Of a stretch of 64,000 nt of DNA, positions 1 to 7,559 are shown one piece after another (position 1 is the first letter of the stretch; each line of letters opens with the position of its first letter). The stretch lies in the NCBI RefSeq assembly GCF_011045095.1, contig NZ_JAALDL010000004.1, positions 248,001 through 312,000 on the forward strand. Direction: 5' to 3'. The translations under genes and the position numbers were made by a program. Source of the stretch: Grimontia sedimenti. GTDB taxonomy: Bacteria; Pseudomonadota; Gammaproteobacteria; Enterobacterales; Vibrionaceae. The notes beneath the pieces were generated by a model. The model worked only from the letters and a program-made list of their open reading frames with translations, searched no databases and was not told where the DNA came from.

Positions 1-442
1 TTGTTCGACTGAAGAACAAGTGCTAGCAGTGGAAGCATTTCTCAATACCAAGTTACCCGAAGATTACAGATGGTTCCTCAGAAATGTAGGGAGACGCTTG
101 ATTGAGGATCAGAGAATTGAAGTCAGAGTGAACGGTATATCGCTGGAATTTTTAGACTGGTTCCGGGATGCCGTTGATGTATTGACATTCACTATGATGG
201 CAAGCGATGTCGATGATGATGGTGACGCTCGTATCCCACCGAATTTAGCGGTGATGGAAAGCTCCATTTCCCGGGATTTATTGTTGCTTGATGTCTCTGA
301 GAACAACTACGGGAAAGTCTGGTACATGAATGGCTATCAAGGCGAAAAAGACTGGTCTGGACACAATTATGAAGGGCTTGTGCTTTTGGCTGACTCATTC
401 ACCGAGCTGTTGGAAAAGATTGTCCAATATGAACCCAACTGA
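1..442 (+). CDS. SUKH (SMI1/KNR4) immunity-like protein, 5' end cut by window edge
   Basis: The frame is open from base 2, so the true start lies outside the window. The first residues, CSTEEQVLAVEAFL, align with CATEQELVALETFL of the gene at 1043, so the two genes are paralogues. The core LPEDYRWFLRNVG and the C-terminal VLLADSFTELLEKIV fit SMI1/KNR4-type SUKH domains, which act as intracellular immunity proteins in polymorphic-toxin and contact-dependent systems. It is the first of three SUKH-like genes ahead of a PAAR gene. The matching toxin is not visible and may lie upstream. The family call is by pattern only. Confidence 0.65.
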   Translation, partial: CSTEEQVLAVEAFLNTKLPEDYRWFLRNVGRRLIEDQRIEVRVNGISLEFLDWFRDAVDVLTFTMMASDVDDDGDARIPPNLAVMESSISRDLLLLDVSENNYGKVWYMNGYQGEKDWSGHNYEGLVLLADSFTELLEKIVQYEPN

Positions 443-480
443 AATCAGCCAACCAACACCTGTTTCACAAGGAGACGCAA

Positions 481-1059
481 ATGAACAAAGAGAAACTGTT
501 GTCCTTTTGGAAGCAGGAAATAGTTAGCACGGAAGACCTCGGTGACCGTTTGTCTTCTCAAGAAGCAATATCCGATTTTGAGGCCAAACATGGTGCTGTG
601 TTACCAGAGGGGTTCAAATCTTTTCTGACAGAATACGGCGCGTGTAGTTTTAATGACCTTGAACAGAACTTTTGCGTTTATATGTTGGATGTAGGCGAAC
701 GCAGTGTGCCGGGTTTTGTGGCGCATAACTTCATTTACAACGTGGATGATATTGAAGATACGCTGTTTGAGTTGAACGAGGAACTACCTGATTTCTGGGA
801 AACGGATGCCGCGTTGATCCCACCCGCCATGATCCCCATTGCTGACAGCTTGGCCGATGACAATGGCTACCTTCTAATGAACTTGGCGGAGAAACATTAT
901 GGTTCTTTGTGGCATTGGCGGTTTACCCAGAATGCATGGGGAGACAAGGGAAATGATTCCATCATCTTGATTGCCAATAGCTTCGAAGACTGGCTTGAAA
1001 GTCTGGTGACATATGAAGAAGCCGAATTGATTATGGCTCAGGGTGGGAGCAGTGTCTGA
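481..1059 (+). CDS. SUKH (SMI1/KNR4) family immunity-like protein
   Basis: 192 residues. The start is fixed by a strong AAGGAGA ribosome-binding site just upstream of the ATG. FEAKHGAVLPEGFKSFLTEYG near the N-terminus and IILIANSFEDWLESLV near the C-terminus are the usual SUKH landmarks (LP.G...F....G and the terminal S...FL). It is more divergent than the other two copies, which resemble each other. The family typically gives cytoplasmic protection against nuclease or deaminase toxins. Its stop overlaps the start of the next gene, so the cluster is read as an operon. No cognate toxin can be named. Confidence 0.65.
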   Translation: MNKEKLLSFWKQEIVSTEDLGDRLSSQEAISDFEAKHGAVLPEGFKSFLTEYGACSFNDLEQNFCVYMLDVGERSVPGFVAHNFIYNVDDIEDTLFELNEELPDFWETDAALIPPAMIPIADSLADDNGYLLMNLAEKHYGSLWHWRFTQNAWGDKGNDSIILIANSFEDWLESLVTYEEAELIMAQGGSSV

Positions 1060-1609
1060 CTCCACTCATGTGATTGAGCAGCTTTGTAAAGATATTTCTT
1101 GGAGTCCAATAGCCGAAGAGTGTGAAACGAAAGACGTTTATTGTGCAACGGAGCAAGAGCTGGTCGCGCTTGAAACGTTTCTGAATCGTAAGCTACCGAA
1201 GGATTATCGATGGTTTATGAAAAGCTATGGGATGCGCAGCTTCGAAGATGAAAGAGTTCATCTCAAGTTGAGTGGAATTTCGCTGTCTTTTCTCTCTGCA
1301 TTCCTGGCTGCCGACTCAGCACATGTTGTCACTCAAATGTATTCTGATGACGGTGAAGATAAAAGAATCCCGGATGAAAGTTTGATCATTGCGGATTCTA
1401 TTTCCGGTGATTTTTTAGTGATGGATCTTTGTGACGAGCGATTTGGCTTTATCTATTTTCTCAGCAATCTGAAGCCATGGGGAGCTTTTGAAGACAGTGA
1501 CTACCTTGTTTTAATTGCCGAGTCGCTGACAGATTTGCTGTTAAAGATTGTAGAGAATGACTCGGCTGAGGTGCCTGATTTCAATATCCCTGACGAAATG
1601 ATTCGATGA
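1043..1609 (+). CDS. SUKH (SMI1/KNR4) family immunity-like protein
   Basis: About 185-188 residues. Two GTG starts are possible, at 1043 and 1052. The one at 1052 has GGGAG just upstream, so it is at least as likely. LETFLNRKLPKDYRWFMKSYG and LVLIAESLTDLLLKIV closely resemble the truncated paralogue at the left edge, so the pair probably arose by duplication. The gene overlaps both neighbours by a few bases (ATGA with the next), indicating translational coupling. Arrays of SUKH paralogues are common where strains accumulate immunity genes against rival toxins; that role here is inferred. Confidence 0.65.
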   Translation: MGAVSDSTHVIEQLCKDISWSPIAEECETKDVYCATEQELVALETFLNRKLPKDYRWFMKSYGMRSFEDERVHLKLSGISLSFLSAFLAADSAHVVTQMYSDDGEDKRIPDESLIIADSISGDFLVMDLCDERFGFIYFLSNLKPWGAFEDSDYLVLIAESLTDLLLKIVENDSAEVPDFNIPDEMIR

Positions 1610-2280
1610 AACAGCTGGAAAAAATCGCAAAATGTTCAACAGCAATCATCGCGACAGAATATGGAAATCTCCCCGATGTTTTCCAGCGTCATTATTTTCT
1701 GCACCCGTCAGCGACACTGGCGGTTTCAAGTGAGATTTTGTTAGCAGGACTTTCAAACAATACGAGTTACCGCCGCCTTTCTGGGCTACCTAAAAGGGCG
1801 GTGAAATTTACGGCTGATAGCATCATCGAGCCCCAAGATTACTTGCCCAAATTAGGCGTAGTGAGTTGGAAAGATTGCGTTGGAATGGCAATGCTGCCCA
1901 AAGGGTTGCTTCACCCAGAAAGTCAAAATGAAGTGCTATCTTGCTGGCTGACAAATCTATCGGATCGAATGGCTCAGGTACTTCATGCGTATGTCGTAGA
2001 TCAGGTAACACCGAGGCTGTATTTGTTTCCGTATCATGACTTTTCTGCGCGTTCTGAATACCGACTGGCAGTTTCCGGAGGGGCATTATTAGACGCTCGT
2101 TGTTATCGGCAACGGCAAGATTTCCAAGCCGGTTACCGAGAAGCTATCAAGAAGTGGTGGCAATGCCTTGGGGATGACGTCGCGCAACTTGAACAACCTT
2201 TACTGATAGATGTTGTTTTAGATACATCGAGAGGGTTTGCGATCATTGATGTGAACCCAAACCTTCACTTACACCAATGA
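1606..2280 (+). CDS. ATP-grasp-like protein in T6SS/immunity cluster
   Basis: 224 residues, starting at the ATGA overlap with the preceding SUKH gene. The C-terminal half has the look of an ATP-grasp nucleotide-binding fold: EYRLAVSGGALLDARCY (a strand-turn-strand with a basic residue), then LLIDVVLDTSRGFAIIDVNPNLHLHQ, where the D.......IIDVNPN segment resembles the metal-binding E/D-x-N end of ATP-grasp ligases (for example the R2K clade). There is no signal peptide or membrane segment. A ligase-like enzyme between immunity genes and a PAAR gene could modify a partner protein or belong to an effector. This is inference from pattern; no substrate can be named. Confidence 0.45.
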   Translation: MKQLEKIAKCSTAIIATEYGNLPDVFQRHYFLHPSATLAVSSEILLAGLSNNTSYRRLSGLPKRAVKFTADSIIEPQDYLPKLGVVSWKDCVGMAMLPKGLLHPESQNEVLSCWLTNLSDRMAQVLHAYVVDQVTPRLYLFPYHDFSARSEYRLAVSGGALLDARCYRQRQDFQAGYREAIKKWWQCLGDDVAQLEQPLLIDVVLDTSRGFAIIDVNPNLHLHQ

Positions 2281-2289
2281 GGTTTTGCT

Positions 2290-2589
2290 ATGAGTAACCC
2301 TGTTTCTTTACTTGGCCACATGCATGTCTGCCCCAAAGTAGAACCCGGCCCAGTGCCTCATGTGGGAGGTCCAATCATCGATGCTGGCCAATCGCTAGTG
2401 AAGGTCAATGGTATTCCTGTCGCAGTGGTCGGAGGCAAGGCAATTTGCACCGGTGTAGGTATGCCTGATGACCTGAAGCAAGGCTCCTCTTTGGTGAAAA
2501 TTGACGGAAAAGCCGTGGTGAGAATGGGAGACGGCTGCGCGCATGGTGGTCAGGTGGTGCAAGGATGGCCGACCATTACCATGAGCTAA
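2290..2589 (+). CDS. PAAR domain protein (type VI secretion spike tip)
   Basis: 99 residues, essentially a bare PAAR domain. It has repeated glycine-rich turns, GGPIIDAGQSLVKVNGIPVAVVGGKAIC and a second GSSLVKIDGKAVVRMGDGCAHGG, ending GWPTI. PAAR proteins cap the VgrG trimer of the type VI secretion tube and recruit effectors. The His/Cys residues (H10, H12, C14, plus HVGG, AIC, CAHGG) fit the zinc-binding tip seen in the family. It closes the SUKH/ATP-grasp operon. No VgrG, Hcp or toxin is present in the window, so this is probably an auxiliary module of a system encoded elsewhere. Confidence 0.85.
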   Translation: MSNPVSLLGHMHVCPKVEPGPVPHVGGPIIDAGQSLVKVNGIPVAVVGGKAICTGVGMPDDLKQGSSLVKIDGKAVVRMGDGCAHGGQVVQGWPTITMS

Positions 2590-2707
2590 ACTGAAATAAT
2601 CTTTTCTTAAGGTACTTTTGTGCGGCTTTGGTTCTTCCAACATCTCCGGGATTGAGTGCTGCCATTCTCTGTTTTATGACGCTCAGAAAGACTCATTTTC
2701 CTGCCTA

Positions 2708-2747
2708 TTGACAAGTCTACTTATATAAATGTTATGTTATAACATAT
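2708..2747 (+). promoter_or_regulatory. Promoter with Zur-box-like palindrome
   Basis: A perfect -35 hexamer TTGACA (2708-2713) is followed by an inverted repeat at 2727-2747 with halves AAATGTTAT and TATAACATAT. This differs at only two defined positions from the enterobacterial Zur consensus (AAATGTTATA-N-TATAACATTT), as recalled. The palindrome covers the expected -10 area, 22 bases before the ATG of the ABC ATPase gene, so zinc-loaded Zur would block polymerase. The match is visible in the sequence; zinc regulation is inferred. Confidence 0.7.
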
Positions 2748-2769
2748 CAATTTAATTCGCGGGCATCAG

Positions 2770-3558
2770 ATGAAAGGAACTCATCAACCCATACTTTCAG
2801 TGACTGACTTCTGTGCTGATAGCCTCTCAGGTTGGCGCGCTGTGTCTGACGTGACGTTTTCTGTTTCTGCAAACGAATGCATTGCTGTTATCGGACCTAA
2901 TGGCAGCGGGAAATCGAGTTTGCTTAAAGCCATCACGGGTGAATACCGGAAAGCGGCAGGGGAACTCTCGCTTGAAGGCTGCGCTGAAGAAAATCTGAAT
3001 CGTTTATACCGGGCGAAAAGAGTGGCGGTGGTTGCCCAGCATGAACATGTCGATCCACGGTTAAGTGTGATTGAATATGTCGGCTTGGGTCGGGTGCCAC
3101 ATACCTTCTGTTGTACTGAAAAAGAGCATCAACGTGCCGTCAAACAAGCCATTCATGACACAGGTTTGTCTGCCAAAGAAAATCGCCTGTTCGGCTCTCT
3201 ATCCGGGGGTGAAAAACAACGTGCCAGCATTGCCCGCGCATTTGCTCAAGAGCCCAAACTTTTGCTTCTGGATGAGCCTACCAATCACCTTGACCCATTG
3301 GCGCGTCTTGAGCTGCTCGACTTGATTAAACAGCGTGGCATCGCGTCGATTGCAGTGCTGCATGATTTACCACTGGTCGCGCCTTTTGCGGATAAAGTGA
3401 TTTTGATGTCCGGCCAGAAAATGGTGACCTGCGCGTCCCCCAACGAGGTGTTGCAGGACACATTCATTACCCCCGTTTTTGGCCTTCGTGTGTTTCCACT
3501 CAGCCATCCCCAAATCAACAACACGGTGCATCATTTTGAAGCCGCACCGTCCCATTAA
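2770..3558 (+). CDS. Metallophore-type ABC transporter, ATP-binding protein
   Basis: 262 residues. Walker A GPNGSGKSSL, signature LSGGEKQRASIARA and Walker B LLLLDEPTNHLD are all intact, and a switch histidine follows in VLHDL. The order and type (FecE/BtuD/FhuC-like) match importers of siderophores, haem, cobalamin or other metal chelates. It is the first gene of a three-gene operon with a binding protein and a FecCD-type permease. The Zur-like box directly upstream argues for zinc or a zinc-binding chelator rather than iron, although the family itself does not decide the substrate. Confidence 0.85.
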   Translation: MKGTHQPILSVTDFCADSLSGWRAVSDVTFSVSANECIAVIGPNGSGKSSLLKAITGEYRKAAGELSLEGCAEENLNRLYRAKRVAVVAQHEHVDPRLSVIEYVGLGRVPHTFCCTEKEHQRAVKQAIHDTGLSAKENRLFGSLSGGEKQRASIARAFAQEPKLLLLDEPTNHLDPLARLELLDLIKQRGIASIAVLHDLPLVAPFADKVILMSGQKMVTCASPNEVLQDTFITPVFGLRVFPLSHPQINNTVHHFEAAPSH

Positions 3559-3584
3559 GCCATGCCATTAATAGGAGCTGCACA

Positions 3585-4544
3585 ATGAAGTGGTCAGTCG
3601 TATCGACGCTGTTCTTCCTTTTCCCTATCGCAATCGCTAATGCCAAAAGCACGGAATATCCGGTCACGGTCGATAACTGTGGAAATCCACTGACAATTGA
3701 AAAGCGCCCGAATGCTGCTGTGTTTCACGACATCAACATGACGGAGATGGCATTTGCACTTGGCTTGGAAGACACCATGGTGGGTGTGACGGGCATTACA
3801 GGTTGGTACAAGATGTCCCCTTCTTTTGAAAAAGCGCTTGGCGACATTCCTGAACTGGCACCCAAATATCCTTCGCTGGAAACCCTGATTGCGGCTAAAA
3901 CCGACTTCTTCTTTGCTGGCTGGAACTACGGGATGAAAGTCGGTGGAGAAGTGACTCCGGAAACCCTCAAGCCTTACGGCATCGACACCCTTGTACTCTC
4001 GGAAAGCTGCATTCACACCAACAAGCTGGAGCAAGGTGCCAGCATGGCGTTGCTCTATGATGACATTAAAAAGCTGGGTGTAATTTTTGACAAGCAGGAT
4101 GAAGCAGAAGCTTTGGTGGACTTGTGGCAAGCCAAAATGAAAACGGTCACTTCTCAAAGCAAAGCAGAAAACAACGCGCCGAAGGTCTTCCTGTTTGATT
4201 CCGGTGAAGACAAGCCATTCACCGCAGGTAAATTCGCGATGCCTAGCGCAATGATCAAAGCGGCAGGCGGGGAAAATGTCACTGACGACATGGAAACCAG
4301 CTGGGCCAGAACGTCATGGGAACATGTCGCGACAGAAAACCCTGATGTGATTATCCTTTTGGATTATCAAACCGCCAGTGGCGCAGATTCATTGAAGGCC
4401 TTCCTGGAACAACACCCTTTGATGAAACATACCAATGCGGTGAAAGATGGTCGCTACGTGAAGCTGCGTTATGAGCAGTTGACGCCGGGACCCGCCAATA
4501 TTCAGGCAATCGAAAAACTCGCTCAGGCCTTCTATCCGCAATAA
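3585..4544 (+). CDS. Periplasmic metal-chelate-binding protein of ABC importer
   Basis: 319 residues with an N-terminal Sec signal (hydrophobic stretch FFLFPIAIANA). The mature part starts as YPVTVDNCGNPLTIEKRP, the usual opening of FecB/BtuF/FhuD class III binding proteins, and continues with INMTEMAFALGL and late NPDVIILLDYQ. It should deliver the ligand to the downstream permease. GAGC precedes the ATG, 26 bases after the ATPase gene. The Zur-like operator suggests a zinc-related ligand. No lipobox is seen, so it is probably soluble in the periplasm. Confidence 0.82.
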   Translation: MKWSVVSTLFFLFPIAIANAKSTEYPVTVDNCGNPLTIEKRPNAAVFHDINMTEMAFALGLEDTMVGVTGITGWYKMSPSFEKALGDIPELAPKYPSLETLIAAKTDFFFAGWNYGMKVGGEVTPETLKPYGIDTLVLSESCIHTNKLEQGASMALLYDDIKKLGVIFDKQDEAEALVDLWQAKMKTVTSQSKAENNAPKVFLFDSGEDKPFTAGKFAMPSAMIKAAGGENVTDDMETSWARTSWEHVATENPDVIILLDYQTASGADSLKAFLEQHPLMKHTNAVKDGRYVKLRYEQLTPGPANIQAIEKLAQAFYPQ

Positions 4545-4561
4545 CCTAGAAAGCACCTAGA

Positions 4562-5572
4562 TTGATTTCAGGAATCAACAAATACCGCGCAGCATGGCTA
4601 CTGGGTATCAGTGCCATGCTGATTGCTTTTGTGCTGAGTTTGCAGTTTGGAACTGTGCCGCTTTCCTTAGGACAAGTGCTTGAAGGCTTGAGCTCGTTCA
4701 ACGAAGACGATGCCAGCATGACAAGCCTTATCCTGATGGATTTGAGGTTACCCAGAGCAATCCTCGCTTTGATAGCAGGCGCTGGTTTAGCCTTGGTGGG
4801 TGCATTGCTTCAAACCACCACACGCAATGATTTGGCGGATCCTTTCCTGTTTGGTTTGTCTTCCGGTGCGTCGGCAGGGGCGGTATTGGTGATTACCAAG
4901 CTTGGTGATGCACTTGGCATCTGGTCTCTGCCTATTGCTGCATTTGCAGGGGGAATCGTCTCAGCCGCAGCGGTGCTGATGCTCTTTTCCCTCCAGAAAA
5001 AGCAAGGCGACAACAACATTGTTCTGTGTGGATTGGCCATCTCCTTTTTGTTTGGCGCTGTGACCAGCTTTCTTATCTATTCTGGTGACCAACGTGCTGC
5101 GAGCTCAATTTTGTTCTGGACGATGGGCGGACTGGGTTTAGCCCGTTGGGATAACCTGATTTTTGCCGCCGCGGGCGTGCTCTGCTTGGTGGTTCTGATT
5201 CTCATGCGATACCGCGAGCTGGATACTTTGCTTGTCAGCGAACAAACGTCCCATTCACTAGGTATCAACGTTCACAGGCTGCAAAGTGAAGTATTCCTGT
5301 GCTGCGCTTTTTGTACAGCTTCGATTGTTGCACTCACCGGTGTGGTTGGGTTTGTTGGATTAATGGTGCCTCATCTGGTGCGCCCATTTTCAGGGATGAC
5401 CCACAAGCGCGCGTTGCCTCTCATTGCGTTGTGGGGGGCGGTGATCTTAACTCTTGGCGATCTTGTCAGCCGCACCATTCTGGCACCACAGGAACTGCCA
5501 GTCGGCATTGTCACTGCGGCCTTGGGCGGTTTGTTTGTGCTCTATCTTGTGTGGAAGAAGCCAGCCCGTTGA
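4562..5572 (+). CDS. FecCD-family ABC transporter permease
   Basis: 336 residues with about nine to ten hydrophobic segments. Family landmarks are LRLPRAILALIAGAGLALVGALLQTTTRNDLADPFLFGLSSGAS and GVVGFVGLMVPHLVRPFSG, the latter being the cytoplasmic EAA-like coupling region, and it ends in DLVSRTILAPQELPVGIVTAALGG. The start is TTG with only a weak ribosome-binding site, perhaps relying on coupling to the binding-protein gene 17 bases upstream. It would form the homodimeric inner-membrane channel of the Zur-box-controlled importer. No outer-membrane receptor gene is adjacent. Confidence 0.87.
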   Translation: MISGINKYRAAWLLGISAMLIAFVLSLQFGTVPLSLGQVLEGLSSFNEDDASMTSLILMDLRLPRAILALIAGAGLALVGALLQTTTRNDLADPFLFGLSSGASAGAVLVITKLGDALGIWSLPIAAFAGGIVSAAAVLMLFSLQKKQGDNNIVLCGLAISFLFGAVTSFLIYSGDQRAASSILFWTMGGLGLARWDNLIFAAAGVLCLVVLILMRYRELDTLLVSEQTSHSLGINVHRLQSEVFLCCAFCTASIVALTGVVGFVGLMVPHLVRPFSGMTHKRALPLIALWGAVILTLGDLVSRTILAPQELPVGIVTAALGGLFVLYLVWKKPAR

Positions 5573-5766
5573 AAGAATAGAGAGTGGAGTCAAGTTTTCC
5601 TCAATACTGTTGAGAGTGCAAAAACTGTAATGACGACAATCTCACTGTTTTGTTGTTTTCTTGACCATTTGGTAAATGAAGACGCTAAGCTTTTCGGTTT
5701 AGAGGGCATCTCGTAGAGGCAGCACAGGACGTGTAGCTTTTTCAACGGAATAATCACGGAAGAATT

Positions 5767-6471
5767 ATGCAAAGAAAAACGCGCTCAACCATTCTCAGCA
5801 CAGTTGTAGTGTTTTTGGTTGCTTTTGTTAGCTCAGAGGCGTTTGCGCACGCTGTCGCGGAAGGTGACAAAGGTTACATTCAGGAAATCACAGGCACACA
5901 TATCATTGCTTTTATGTACCTTGGTGCAAAGCATATGGTAACGGGTTACGACCACATCCTCTTCCTGTTAGGCGTTATCTTCTTTCTCTACAGACCAAAG
6001 CACATAGCGCTTTATGTCAGCCTGTTTGCGCTGGGGCATTCAACGACAATGCTACTGGGCGTCTATTTCAACATTGGTATCAACAGTTACATCATTGACG
6101 CCATTATTGGCCTTTCTGTGGTGTACAAATCCATGGATAACCTCGGTGCCTTCCAGCGCTGGTTTGGCGTCCAGCCGAATACCAAACTTGCCACTTTGCT
6201 ATTCGGCTTCTGTCACGGCTTTGGTTTGTCATCCAAAATCATTGACTACGATATTTCGCCCGATGGACTGGTGCCAAATCTTCTGGCTTTCAACATCGGT
6301 GTTGAACTTGGTCAACTCTTGGCTTTGGGGGCGATATTGATTCTGATGGGGTTCTGGCGTCGGCATTCCCACTTCTATCGTCAGGCTTATTCCGCCAATG
6401 TTGTGATGATGAGTCTGGGTTTTATGCTGATCGGATATCAGTTAACGGGCTACGTCGTCGCGCAGCATTAA
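5767..6471 (+). CDS. HupE/UreJ-family membrane protein
   Basis: 234 residues: an N-terminal signal-like segment ending near SEAFAHA, then about six membrane spans. Histidine motifs typical of the HupE/UreJ family are present in spans: TGYDHILFLLGV, FALGHSTTMLLG and FGFCHGFGLSS, followed by NIGVELGQL. Family members include nickel or cobalt permeases, but this long-N-terminal type is mostly uncharacterised. It follows the metallophore importer after a 194-base gap and is paired with a small membrane-anchor gene downstream. A metal-related role is plausible but unproven. Confidence 0.75.
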   Translation: MQRKTRSTILSTVVVFLVAFVSSEAFAHAVAEGDKGYIQEITGTHIIAFMYLGAKHMVTGYDHILFLLGVIFFLYRPKHIALYVSLFALGHSTTMLLGVYFNIGINSYIIDAIIGLSVVYKSMDNLGAFQRWFGVQPNTKLATLLFGFCHGFGLSSKIIDYDISPDGLVPNLLAFNIGVELGQLLALGAILILMGFWRRHSHFYRQAYSANVVMMSLGFMLIGYQLTGYVVAQH

Positions 6472-6486
6472 GAGAAGGAATGCAAC

Positions 6487-7100
6487 ATGTATAACTCCGA
6501 TATGCCCACCGCGCGGAATTGCCCACGTCGAAACAGCTTATCCGCTCTACGCTGATTGCGCTGGTCACCGCTATCGTCTTGCTGGTAACAGTGATTTTGC
6601 CAGCGGAGTATGGCATTGACCCAACGGGTATTGGCCGGGTGTTAGGGCTTAAAGAGATGGGTGATATCAAAACGCAATTATCCCAAGAGGCGGCAGCAGA
6701 TAAGACCACAAATAGTTTAGCTGTCACGTCAGATATCAAGGAAGTAGAAACACCCGCTATCACAGAGTTAAAGGGCGAAGAACCTGTCTGGAAAGACCGG
6801 GTGCTGTTGGCACTTAAGCCCGGACAAGGGGCGGAAGTGAAGCTGATGATGAAGCAGGGAGAGCAAGCGATATTTGAATGGAAAGCCAAAGGTGGGGCGG
6901 TGAATTTTGATGCACATGGTGATGGAAACGGCAATTCGGTCAGCTATGAAAAGGGTCGCGGGGCGATTGAAGATCAGGGTGTGCTAACGGCTGCATTCAC
7001 GGGCAATCATGGCTGGTTTTTCCGCAATCGCAATGACCACACTGTGATGGTGATATTGCGCACTAGCGGTGAGTATGCCGAAGTTAAGCGAATCTTTTGA
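6487..7100 (+). pseudogene. Transmembrane anchor protein, frameshifted near the start
   Basis: Translation from the ATG at 6487 gives MYNSDMPTAR and then leaves frame. The frame from 6519 onwards reads LPTSKQLIRSTLIALVTAIV and is open to 7100. From memory, proteins next to HupE-like genes begin MYNsDMPtRAELPTSkQL; one extra C in CCCACC (6505-6510) would restore MPTRAELPTSKQL exactly. So a one-base deletion, or a sequencing error, separates the conserved N-terminus from the rest. The rest holds one membrane span (ALVTAIVLLVTVILPAEYGIDPTG) and a periplasmic domain ending GNHGWFFRNRN..VMVILRTSGEY. Low-level expression from the TTG at 6519 remains possible. Confidence 0.65.
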
Positions 7101-7131
7101 GCAGCAGGTGACAAAACTTTTTCCCCATACA

Positions 7132-7158
7132 TGTCGAAAATTACGGATTGGGATCGTC
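7132..7158 (+). promoter_or_regulatory. Probable ECF42 sigma-factor promoter
   Basis: TGTCGA (7132-7137) and CGTC (7155-7158) are separated by 17 bases, and the DGPF gene starts 38 bases downstream. TGTCGA at -35 and CGA/TC at -10 is the signature described for ECF42 targets in Streptomyces, as recalled. The element lies just ahead of a DGPF-ECF42 gene pair, so autoregulation is likely. Confidence 0.65.
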
Positions 7159-7196
7159 CTTGTAGCGAGAACCATCATTAAAGAAGGAATTTGGAA

Positions 7197-7556
7197 ATGA
7201 AATACATGCTACTGCTTTACGCTGCACCGGATAAAGAGCCTCAATACGGGACGCCGGAATTCGATGAAATGATGGCCGCGTTTGCCGCAACCAGTGAAGC
7301 CTATGAGAAAGATGGGGTACTGGTGGGTGGTGAAGGGCTGCAAGATATCGAAACCGCGACGTCTTTACGGATAAAGTCCGGCAAGGTGGAAATTATGGAT
7401 GGTCCTTTTGCTGAAACCCGTGAGCACTTAGGCGGCTATTACGTGCTGGACGTTGCGGATCTGGATGCCGCCTTGAAATATGCCGAGATGATACCTGTCG
7501 CCCACTTTGGCACCATTGAGGTGCGGCCTTTGTTGGTCTTTGATCAAGAGAGCTGA
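7197..7556 (+). CDS. YCII/DGPF-domain protein
   Basis: 119 residues from the ATG at 7197, preceded by AAGGAA; a TTG two codons upstream is less likely. It contains the DGPF signature in VEIMDGPFAETREHLGGYYVLDV and a C-terminal IEVRPL, typical of small YCII-like ferredoxin-fold proteins. These are the constant partner of ECF42 sigma factors and are thought to be their targets, perhaps small enzymes or stress-binding proteins. It lies three bases before the sigma gene, so the two are co-transcribed. Biochemical function is unknown. Confidence 0.85.
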   Translation: MKYMLLLYAAPDKEPQYGTPEFDEMMAAFAATSEAYEKDGVLVGGEGLQDIETATSLRIKSGKVEIMDGPFAETREHLGGYYVLDVADLDAALKYAEMIPVAHFGTIEVRPLLVFDQES

Positions 7557-7559
7557 CAG

